Shown here one piece after another: positions 1 through 5,518 of a DNA stretch of 7,303 nt. The stretch covers positions 1 through 7,303 of the forward strand of contig JAPLPC010000605.1 of assembly GCA_026400425.1 (NCBI GenBank). The letters are read 5' to 3'. Within the stretch, counting starts at the first letter, position 1; each line of letters starts with the position of its first letter. A program made the position numbers and the translations under genes. This DNA is from Hyphomicrobiales bacterium. Its GTDB lineage: Bacteria; Pseudomonadota; Alphaproteobacteria; Rhizobiales; Xanthobacteraceae. The notes beneath the pieces were generated by a model. That model made no database searches. It saw only the letters and a list, made by a program, of their open reading frames with translations, and was not told the DNA's origin.

Positions 1-71
1 CGGCACTGGCGCATTCGCGGCCGGTCTGAAAATGATGTCGACGTCGTCGATCGCCTGCCCGAGGGTCATCC
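1..71 (-). CDS. Possible N-terminal fragment of a divergent gene running off the left edge
   Basis: Reading leftward from an ATG at 71-69, the frame stays open to the window edge and gives 23 residues beginning MTLGQAIDDVDIIF. Its codons mostly end in G or C, as in the real genes nearby. The coding-like composition continues upstream of the ATG to an in-frame TAG near 117-119, with no alternative start in between. It could therefore be a real divergent start, a decayed gene remnant, or chance. A plus-strand frame is also open from base 1 to a TGA at 154-156, which overlaps the dehydrogenase ATG, but its third-position GC is lower and its residues look less protein-like. I do not recognise either product. 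Confidence 0.15.
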
Positions 72-136
72 CGTCGAGGTGTCCGGCCCACTTGCCCTCC
101 TCGCTCTCCTGTGTTTGCTAGACGGCAACGACATCC

Positions 137-145
137 AGGGAAGAG
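137..145 (+). promoter_or_regulatory. Ribosome binding site deciding the alcohol dehydrogenase start
   Basis: The purine-rich AGGGAAGAG lies 7 bases before the ATG at 153. This supports that ATG over an in-frame GTG at 111 and over a second ATG at 162, which has no comparable site at a suitable distance. Confidence 0.6.
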
Positions 146-152
146 ACAAATC

Positions 153-1214
153 ATGACGAAAATGATCCGCCAGTCGCTGGTGAAATTCGACGCGCCGCTG
201 TGCGAGACGATCGTCGATACGCCGAGGCCGCAGGGCCGCGAAGTGCTGGTGCGCATCGAGCGCTGCGGTCTGTGCCATTCCGATCTGCACATCCAGGATG
301 GCTGGGCCGATCTCGGCAATGGCAAGAAGCTCGACACCACGCGCGGTATGACACTGCCGTTTACGCTCGGCCACGAGATCGCCGGCATCGTCGATGAAGT
401 CGGCCCCGACGGCGACACATCGCTGATCGGCACCAAGAAGGCCGTATTCCCGTGGATCGGCTGCGGCAAGTGTCGCGACTGCCTCGCCGGCGACGAAAAC
501 CTGTGCGCCAGAAATAGGTTTCTCGGCGTCTCCCTCGACGGCGGTTTTGCCACCCATGTGCTGGTGCCCGACCAGAAATACCTGCTCGACTACGATCCGC
601 TGCCGACCAATGTCGCGGCGACCTTGATGTGCTCGGGCATCACCGCTTACGGCGCGCTGAAGCGGCTGGTCGATCGTCCGCGCCAGCGCAATCTGCTGCT
701 GGTCGGTCTCGGCGGCGTCGGCATGGCCGGCCTGTCGCTGGCGCAGGCCATGTTCAAGCAGCCGATCTCGGTGGCCGATCTCAATCCGGCCGCACGCGAA
801 GCCGCCCTGAAGAACGGCGCCGCCTTCGCCTATGATCCGGCCGAACCGGACATCGCCAAGCGCATGGTCAAGGAAACCGACGGCGGCTTCGACGGCGTCA
901 TCGATTTCGCCGGCAACGACAAATCCATGAACTTCGCCGTGGCCACCGTCGCCCGCGGCGGCAAGGTCGTCGTATCCGGCTTGATGGGCGGAAACTTCAG
1001 CCTGCCGATGGTGCAGTGGATCTACAAGCGCATGACCGTCGAAGGCTTCATGGTCGGCACGCTGGAGGAAGCCAAGGAGCTGATGGCCCTCGCCCGCGCC
1101 GGCAAGGTCAAACCGACGCCGATGACCGAGGAGCCGATGACCGACGCCCAGAAGTGGATCGACCAGCTCCGCGCAGGCAAGGTGGTCGGCCGTATCATGC
1201 TGGCGAATGCGTGA
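153..1214 (+). CDS. Zinc-dependent medium-chain alcohol dehydrogenase, NAD-type
   Basis: This 353-residue protein is a complete medium-chain dehydrogenase/reductase of normal family length, expected to oxidise an alcohol or reduce an aldehyde in the cytoplasm. The N-terminal GroES-like domain carries the catalytic zinc ligands: Cys41 in GLCHSD, His73-Glu74 in GHE, and Cys160. The structural zinc site is complete, with Cys104, Cys107, Cys110 and Cys118. The Rossmann domain shows GLGGVG at 185-190, and an acidic Asp209 follows the second strand, which favours NAD over NADP by family rules. Compared with short classical ADHs there is an extra stretch around 47-68 (DGWADLGNGKK) between the CHSDLH and GHE motifs. 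The substrate cannot be read from the sequence. The gene appears to stand alone: the next plus-strand gene starts 267 bp downstream, beyond a palindromic repeat. Confidence 0.93.
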   Translation: MTKMIRQSLVKFDAPLCETIVDTPRPQGREVLVRIERCGLCHSDLHIQDGWADLGNGKKLDTTRGMTLPFTLGHEIAGIVDEVGPDGDTSLIGTKKAVFPWIGCGKCRDCLAGDENLCARNRFLGVSLDGGFATHVLVPDQKYLLDYDPLPTNVAATLMCSGITAYGALKRLVDRPRQRNLLLVGLGGVGMAGLSLAQAMFKQPISVADLNPAAREAALKNGAAFAYDPAEPDIAKRMVKETDGGFDGVIDFAGNDKSMNFAVATVARGGKVVVSGLMGGNFSLPMVQWIYKRMTVEGFMVGTLEEAKELMALARAGKVKPTPMTEEPMTDAQKWIDQLRAGKVVGRIMLANA

Positions 1215-1273
1215 TAGGCGGACGCCTGTAGTCGGAACGGCTTGCTACGTTGCTTTGCCTCATCCGTTGCGCC

Positions 1274-1395
1274 GTCCTCATCCTGAGGAGCCGCGCAGTC
1301 GCGCGGCGTCTCGAAGGATCGGCCGCGGGCTTCCGGAGTAAAACCAACTCATGGTTAGGGACGCGCGCCAACGCGCGCTCCTCACCATGAGGGAC
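1274..1395. repeat. Bipartite palindromic intergenic repeat (REP-like)
   Basis: About 120 bp form a large imperfect inverted repeat whose arms (about 1274-1322 and 1343-1395) are each hairpins. The element opens with GTCC and closes with GGAC. The left arm has CCTCA-tcc-TGAGG at 1276-1288 and CCGCGC-agtc-GCGCGG at 1291-1306. The right arm has CGCGCG-ccaa-CGCGCG at 1362-1377 and CCTCA-cca-TGAGG at 1380-1392. GAGGAGC in the left arm (from 1286) is matched by GCTCCTC in the right arm (to 1383). Similar CCTCATCCTGAGGAGC elements, often with CGTCTCGAAGGAT, are scattered between genes in Bradyrhizobium and relatives (recall, not searched). No transposase is present and no T-run follows, so it is not a standard terminator. 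Confidence 0.75.
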
Positions 1396-1481
1396 AGTCA
1401 CAAGAACCGCGTCACTGCGCGTCCAGCCAATTGCGATTCACGCCGTGCCGGTTACCATGATCCCATTGTCAGGTTTGGATC

Positions 1482-2849
1482 ATGGACCATTTCGTCCGCA
1501 CCACGCGATCACTCGCGCTGATTGTTGCTGCATTGCTCACGACGATCGGCATCGCCCGTGCCGAGAAGCGCATCGCGCTGATCGTGGGGAACTCCAACTA
1601 TCAGACCATCACCCGTCTCGATAATCCGAAGAACGACGCCAGGCTGATGGCGCAGACACTGTCCGGGCTGGGCTTCACGTTGGTCGGCGGCGATGCGCAG
1701 CTCGATCTCGACAAGGCCTCGCTCGACATCGCCGTGCAGACATTCGGCCGGCAGGTGCAGGGCGCCGACGTCGCGCTGTTCTATTATGCCGGTCACGGCG
1801 TGCAGGTGGCGGGCTCGAACTACCTCGTCCCCGTCAGCGCCAACCCGACCCGCGAGGCGGATGTCGATTTCCAGATGGTCGACGTCAATCTGGTACTGCG
1901 GCAAATGCAGGGTGCGGGCACGCGGCTCAACATGGTCATCCTTGACGCCTGTCGCAACAACCCGTTCGGCACCCGCGGCCTGCGTGCGGCCGAAGGCGGG
2001 CTTGCGCAGATGCGGGCGCCGGAAGGTACGCTGATCTCCTATGCGACACAGCCCGGCTCGGTGGCGCAGGACGGTGCCGATGGCAACAGCCCCTACACCA
2101 AGGCGCTGGCAACCACGGTACGGCGCGCCGGCCTCGACCTCTTCCAGACCTTCAACCAGGTCGGCCTTGCGGTGAAACGCTCGACGGGCGGCGCACAACA
2201 GCCCTGGGTGTCGTCATCGCCGATCGACGGCAACTTCTATTTCGTGGCCCCTGGCCCGGCCGCGCCGCTGGTGGTGCCCGACAAGCCTGTGCAGGAGGCG
2301 CGTCTGCCCGATGCACCGCGCATCGATTTCGACAAGCTGACGGTCACCGATCCCGTCAAGCTGACGGAGATCAGCGACCGTCTCTATGAACTGAATTTCG
2401 ATCCGGAGCCGCTGAGCAGCAAGAACGGCATCGCGGTGGCGATCCGCGACTTTCAAATCAAGGGCGGCCTGCCGCCCACCGGGGAAGCCACCGAAGGCCT
2501 GCTGCAACGGCTGCGCATGATCCAGGACGTCAAGCCGTGGGGTGCCATCGTCTACGATGCCAAGGATAAGAAATGGGGGATGTCGTGGGATCAGCCTTCG
2601 CGCAAATCCGCGGTCGGCAAAGCCCGCGCGCAATGCGGCGCCGCCTCATGCAGGCTCGAACTGTCGTTCTACGGATCGAATTGCGGAGCGTTCGCGGCTC
2701 TGGGCGGCAACTGGTCGCTGGTGGCGCGTACCACCCTCGCGCAGGCGCGCGACGCGGCCATCGATCAGTGCAGCAAGACCGGAAAATCATGCGCCATCGT
2801 CGGCGCCATTTGCGCCAATTCAGTCAAAGGCCCCGAGGCAAAACTATAG
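1482..2849 (+). CDS. Secreted caspase-family (metacaspase-like) peptidase with C-terminal DUF4189
   Basis: This 455-residue protein begins with a Sec-type signal peptide: a basic start, a hydrophobic core at about 10-24, and a likely cut after ARA27. The peptidase C14 caspase fold spans about 28-255. It starts with RIALIVGNSNY, carries the catalytic His105 in YYAGHG and the catalytic Cys157 in DACRNNPF, and both dyad residues are intact. A Pro-rich linker (about 256-280) leads to a peptidoglycan-binding-like segment (about 293-347, with LYELNFDPEPL and IRDFQIKGGLPPTGE). A DUF4189 domain follows (about 352-446) with six cysteines (385, 390, 401, 430, 437, 444) that could form disulfides in the periplasm. 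The ATG has only a weak AGG 8 bases upstream. The next gene starts 21 bp after the stop, which suggests an operon with the two small secreted proteins. Substrate is unknown; bacterial relatives often prefer Arg or Lys at the cut site. Confidence 0.88.
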   Translation: MDHFVRTTRSLALIVAALLTTIGIARAEKRIALIVGNSNYQTITRLDNPKNDARLMAQTLSGLGFTLVGGDAQLDLDKASLDIAVQTFGRQVQGADVALFYYAGHGVQVAGSNYLVPVSANPTREADVDFQMVDVNLVLRQMQGAGTRLNMVILDACRNNPFGTRGLRAAEGGLAQMRAPEGTLISYATQPGSVAQDGADGNSPYTKALATTVRRAGLDLFQTFNQVGLAVKRSTGGAQQPWVSSSPIDGNFYFVAPGPAAPLVVPDKPVQEARLPDAPRIDFDKLTVTDPVKLTEISDRLYELNFDPEPLSSKNGIAVAIRDFQIKGGLPPTGEATEGLLQRLRMIQDVKPWGAIVYDAKDKKWGMSWDQPSRKSAVGKARAQCGAASCRLELSFYGSNCGAFAALGGNWSLVARTTLAQARDAAIDQCSKTGKSCAIVGAICANSVKGPEAKL

Positions 2850-2870
2850 GTTCGTTCATTTCGAAAGCTG

Positions 2871-3374
2871 ATGGATATGTTCCTTCGATCCGGATTGATG
2901 ATCTCCGCAGCCACCGTGCTTCTCTCAGGCAGCGCGGCATTCGCTCAGGGCGCCACTGGTGGCAGCCTCGGCAATGATACCAAGACGCTGTCGGGCTCCG
3001 CTCCGCAATCCCGAGCGGCACCGCCGGCCCGGCGCGAACGTTCCGAACGCCCCGCACCGCGCCGTCAGACCGCGACGCGCAGCCGTAGCGAGGGCGGCGG
3101 CGGCAGTTTTGACGGCGTGTGGTCGATATCGAGCGCAGGCACCGCGGGCTGCACCGACACGTTGACCGAGCAATTCGTCGTAGCGGGCGGACGGATGACG
3201 GGCAGCAACGGCAACGGCAGCGCGACGGTCGGCGCCAACGGCGCCGTGCGCGGCAGCGGAAACTACAGCGGCATCGGCGTCACCAGTCAGGGGCGCCTGT
3301 CCGGCCGTACCGGCTCGGGCACCTTTCAGCGATCCGATGGATGCTCGGGGCGCTGGGTCGCAAGCAAGCAGTAA
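2871..3374 (+). CDS. Small secreted protein of unknown function, paralogue 1 (GATGGSLGND type)
   Basis: I do not recognise a functional family. The 167-residue product has a signal peptide (hydrophobic core about 8-23) with a likely cut at AFA25/Q26. The mature protein would begin QGATGGSLGNDTK. An Arg-rich, presumably disordered linker (48-72, nine Arg) and a short Gly run lead to a Gly/Ser-rich C-terminal domain from about residue 80 (FDGVW) to the end. That domain has Cys94 and Cys158, which are also present in the next gene's product and could form a disulfide, and it ends in GCSGRWVASKQ. A second ATG at 2877 is an equally possible start. No strong ribosome binding site is visible, so translation may be coupled to the caspase gene 21 bp upstream. 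Similar GGSIGND-type hypothetical proteins exist in Bradyrhizobium as far as I recall. Confidence 0.8.
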   Translation: MDMFLRSGLMISAATVLLSGSAAFAQGATGGSLGNDTKTLSGSAPQSRAAPPARRERSERPAPRRQTATRSRSEGGGGSFDGVWSISSAGTAGCTDTLTEQFVVAGGRMTGSNGNGSATVGANGAVRGSGNYSGIGVTSQGRLSGRTGSGTFQRSDGCSGRWVASKQ

Positions 3375-3380
3375 GCGGTC

Positions 3381-3404
3381 ATGACATTCCCGCGTGCCCC
3401 ATGA
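3381..3404 (+). other. Possible 7-codon leader peptide overlapping the next start
   Basis: ATG at 3381 opens a frame of seven codons (MTFPRAP) whose TGA at 3402-3404 overlaps the ATG of the following gene in the form ATGA. A TAAGCGG sequence lies a few bases before it, while the following gene has no Shine-Dalgarno sequence of its own. It could bring ribosomes to that start by re-initiation. It is equally possible that this is chance. Confidence 0.2.
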
Positions 3405-3883
3405 AAATCGCCATCCTCCCCTGCCTGCTCGTCATCGCACTCGGCAGCAGCAACGATGCATGGAGCCAGGGCGCCACCGGCGGCAGTCTCGGCAACGACA
3501 ACAAGTCGCTGTCCGGCTCGTCCTCGGAACCACGTGCCGCGCGGCCTGCGCGCCGCGAGCGATCCGAGCCGCGTGCCGCTCCGGCCCGCCGCAGCTCTGG
3601 CGACGGCGGCGGAAGTGCAACCAGATTCGACGGCAGCTGGCTGATCACTTTCACCGGTCGGTCGGCGGTGTGCGCGGGCAAGTCCGCCACCAGCACGTTG
3701 ACGATCTCCGGTGGCCGCACCGGCGACGGCGGCAGCATCAATGCGAGCGGCGCGTTGCAAGGCGTCGGCAGCAGCGGCAGCGTCAGCGCCATCATGACGG
3801 GTCGCCTGTCCGGCCGCAGCGGCGGCGGTTCGATGCAGATGTCGAATGGCTGCAGCGGCCGATGGACGGCGAGCAAGCTGTGA
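3401..3883 (+). CDS. Small secreted protein of unknown function, paralogue 2 (GATGGSLGND type)
   Basis: This 160-residue protein is a diverged tandem paralogue of the preceding product. A signal peptide (MKIAILPCLLVIALG...) is probably cut at AWS22/Q23, so the mature protein would begin QGATGGSLGNDNK, nearly identical to its neighbour. An Arg-rich linker follows (45-64, eight Arg), then a Gly/Ser-rich domain beginning FDGSW at 77, with Cys91 and Cys151 matching the other copy's pair and an ending of GCSGRWTASKL. The frame is open further upstream to about 3119, but that stretch lies inside the preceding gene and reads as Arg/Gln-rich out-of-frame sequence. ATG 3401 is the first start that gives a signal peptide. 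There is no clear Shine-Dalgarno sequence. The gap to the previous gene is 26 bp, and the stop codon abuts the convergent gmk stop. Function unknown. Confidence 0.78.
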   Translation: MKIAILPCLLVIALGSSNDAWSQGATGGSLGNDNKSLSGSSSEPRAARPARRERSEPRAAPARRSSGDGGGSATRFDGSWLITFTGRSAVCAGKSATSTLTISGGRTGDGGSINASGALQGVGSSGSVSAIMTGRLSGRSGGGSMQMSNGCSGRWTASKL

Positions 3884-4525
3884 TCAGAGTTGCTGCCGCA
3901 GCTTCTGGACGAAGGCGACCATGCCCACCTGGCGTTCCAGCTTGAGCTGCTCGGCGCGCAGGATCGATTTCACGGATTCGAAGGCGATGCCGATATTGTC
4001 GTTCACGACGATGTAGTCGTAAGCGTCGAAATGGCTCATCTCGTCGCCGGCCTTCTTCATGCGGCCACGAATAACCTCTTCGGAATCCTGCGCCCGCGTG
4101 TGTAGCCGCTGCTCAAGCGCCTGCACCGACGGCGGCAGGATGAACACCGAGACCATATCTGTCGGCATCTGACCTTTGAGCTGCTGCGCACCCTGCCAAT
4201 CGATGTCGAACAGCACATTGTGACCGCTGGCGAGCGCATGCTCGACAGGTGCTTTCGGCGTACCGTAGCAATTGTCGAATACCTTCGCCCATTCGAGCAG
4301 TTCACCATCGGCGACCATCTGATCGAACTTCGCTTGATCGACGAAGTGATAGTCCACGCCTTCGGTTTCGCCCGGGCGCTTCGGCCGCGTCGTCACCGAT
4401 ATCGACATCCTGAGATCAGCGATCTCGTCGATCAGCATGCGCGTCAGCGTGGTCTTGCCGGCGCCCGACGGCGACGACAGCACGAACATCAAACCGCGCC
4501 GCTCCACTCCCTCGAAGCCCGACAT
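3884..4525 (-). CDS. gmk: Guanylate kinase
   Basis: Guanylate kinase phosphorylates GMP (and dGMP) to GDP with ATP in the cytoplasm, an essential step in guanine nucleotide supply. The 213-residue product has the usual bacterial length. It shows the P-loop SSPSGAGKTT at 17-26, the GMP-binding region SVTTRPKRPGE (Arg47, Arg50) with Tyr59 in DYHF, Glu78 and Tyr87 in LLEWAKVFDNCYGT, DIDWQGA from 107, and an Arg-containing lid at about 140-159. The ATG at 4525 is chosen because GGAG lies 5 bases before it. An in-frame GTG at 4531, which would overlap the yicC stop as GTGA, is too close to that site. The gene follows yicC by 2 bp, suggesting coupled translation, and there is no room for a terminator before the convergent gene. 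Confidence 0.96.
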   Translation of the reverse strand: MSGFEGVERRGLMFVLSSPSGAGKTTLTRMLIDEIADLRMSISVTTRPKRPGETEGVDYHFVDQAKFDQMVADGELLEWAKVFDNCYGTPKAPVEHALASGHNVLFDIDWQGAQQLKGQMPTDMVSVFILPPSVQALEQRLHTRAQDSEEVIRGRMKKAGDEMSHFDAYDYIVVNDNIGIAFESVKSILRAEQLKLERQVGMVAFVQKLRQQL

Positions 4526-4527
4526 GA

Positions 4528-5415
4528 TCACTCCAGATTCTGAACCTGTTCGCGGAATTGCTCCACGACGTTCTTCATTTCAAGCCCGGTGCTGGTCAGT
4601 TCGAGATCACCCGATTTGGAGCAGCAAGTGTTCACTTCGCGGTTGAATTCCTGCGACAGGAAGTCCAGCCGGCGTCCGACCGGGCCACCTTTTTTGATCA
4701 TCTCGCGCGCTTGCGAGACATGCGATGCGATCCGGTCGAGTTCCTCGCGGATATCCGCCTTGGTGGCGATCATCAGCGCTTCCTGCGAGAGGCGGTCCTG
4801 ATCGAAGCGATCGGACGCATCGAGCAATGTCGCGATCTGTTCGGCGAGGCGCGCGCGAATGGCCTCGGGCTTGCGCCCCGGTGCCGCCTCGGCCTTCTTC
4901 GCCAAGACCTCGATCTCGTCGAGGCGCTGGGTCAGGATCTCACCGAGCGTTTTGCCCTCGCGCTTGCGCATATCGATGAGAGCCTTCAGCGCGTCTTCGA
5001 ACGCGGCGCCCACAGCGATCTTCGCTGCGGCCTCTTCGGTCTCATCGGCCTCGGGCTCGACCATTTCGATCACGCCCTTGATATTCATCAGGCCGTCGAT
5101 GCTGGGGGCGACAGCGTCGATCTTGCTCGCCATATCGGCGGCGATCTTCAGCACTGCGTTCAGCACGTCCTCGTTGATACGCACCGCAGCTTCGGCATTG
5201 GCACGCTTCACTGTGAGATTGGCATAGACGGTCCCACGCGACAGGACTTCGGTGGCCCGCTTGCGCGCGATCGCTTCGATTTCGTCAAAACCCGGCGGCA
5301 TGCGGAAACGCAGATCAAAGCCCTTGGCGTTGACGGACTTCAATTCCCATTCGAACGAATAAGGGCCGCTGGTGCCGTGGCTCCGCGCGAAGCCGGTCAT
5401 GCTCGACAACACCAT
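4528..5415 (-). CDS. yicC: YicC/YloC-family endoribonuclease
   Basis: This 295-residue protein contains the conserved YicC N-terminal domain, with SMTGFAR at 5-11 and ELKSVNAKGFDLRFRMP at about 24-40. It also has the C-terminal DUF1732 region, with ADIREELDRIASH at about 220-232, GRRLDFLSQEFNRE at about 247-260 and NTCCSKSGD at about 262-270, ending in the typical EQFREQVQNLE. E. coli YicC (287 residues) and B. subtilis YloC have been reported to be endoribonucleases; that this protein acts likewise is inferred from the family. The ATG at 5415 is preferred over one 8 codons upstream (5439) because GGAG lies 9 bases before it and family members begin near SSMTGFAR. The gene sits 103 bp after mltG and directly before gmk, a common alphaproteobacterial order. 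Confidence 0.93.
   Translation of the reverse strand: MVLSSMTGFARSHGTSGPYSFEWELKSVNAKGFDLRFRMPPGFDEIEAIARKRATEVLSRGTVYANLTVKRANAEAAVRINEDVLNAVLKIAADMASKIDAVAPSIDGLMNIKGVIEMVEPEADETEEAAAKIAVGAAFEDALKALIDMRKREGKTLGEILTQRLDEIEVLAKKAEAAPGRKPEAIRARLAEQIATLLDASDRFDQDRLSQEALMIATKADIREELDRIASHVSQAREMIKKGGPVGRRLDFLSQEFNREVNTCCSKSGDLELTSTGLEMKNVVEQFREQVQNLE
4531..4534 (-). promoter_or_regulatory. Shine-Dalgarno site of gmk
   Basis: GGAG on the minus strand lies 5 bases before the ATG at 4525 and inside the last codons of yicC. It decides between ATG 4525 and GTG 4531, since the GTG directly abuts the motif. Confidence 0.6.
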
Positions 5416-5424
5416 CGCGTAACG

Positions 5425-5428
5425 CTCC
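5425..5428 (-). promoter_or_regulatory. Shine-Dalgarno site of yicC
   Basis: TTGGAG on the minus strand, with its GGAG core here, is 9 bases before the ATG at 5415. The upstream ATG at 5439 has no purine-rich site before it. Confidence 0.5.
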
Positions 5429-5443
5429 AAAATAGACATGAGA

Positions 5444-5459
5444 TTCGCGGAACCGCGAA
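5444..5459. repeat. Short perfect inverted repeat in the mltG-yicC gap
   Basis: TTCGCGG-AA-CCGCGAA has 7-bp perfect arms around a 2-base centre and lies 28 bases upstream of the yicC start. The near-absent loop fits a two-fold protein-binding site better than an RNA hairpin. No T-run follows on the minus strand, so it is not an intrinsic terminator. Its function is unknown. Confidence 0.45.
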
Positions 5460-5518
5460 CTGTTACAAGAATAGGCCCATTCGGACCGGACGGAAATCAG
5501 CGCGTTGAGCGCGTCTGA

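Noticed and set aside
111..152. GTG start at 111 for the alcohol dehydrogenase
   Set aside because: It adds a basic leader not expected in this cytoplasmic family. The ATG at 153 has a well-spaced ribosome binding site.
1216..1227. AGGCG-GA-CGCCT as a terminator right after the dehydrogenase
   Set aside because: The loop is only two bases and no T-run follows.
1509..2198. 229-codon open frame on the minus strand opposite the caspase gene
   Set aside because: It is antisense to the caspase domain, whose motifs are intact. Its composition is typical of a reversed frame.
3119..3400. Upstream extension of the second small gene to an ATG at 3119
   Set aside because: The extension lies inside the preceding gene, reads as Arg/Gln/His-rich out-of-frame sequence, and would bury the signal peptide.
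3401..3466. Second small protein as a lipoprotein because of Cys8 (LPC)
   Set aside because: The residue before the Cys is Pro, not Gly, Ala or Ser, and Cys8 lies at the start of the hydrophobic core. A standard signal peptidase I site (AWS/Q) matches the paralogue better.
3379..3876. 165-codon minus-strand frame opposite the second small secreted protein
   Set aside because: The plus-strand frame has a signal peptide and a paralogue next door, while the minus frame is Pro/Arg/Leu-rich without motifs.
1482..3883. The caspase cluster as a classical anti-phage system (for example a CRISPR- or gasdermin-linked caspase)
   Set aside because: All three products have signal peptides for export. 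There is no sensor NTPase, gasdermin-like membrane protein, CRISPR array or reverse transcriptase nearby.
4558..5508. 316-codon open frame on the plus strand opposite yicC
   Set aside because: It is a mirror of the yicC codons with no family motifs. yicC has conserved motifs along its whole length.
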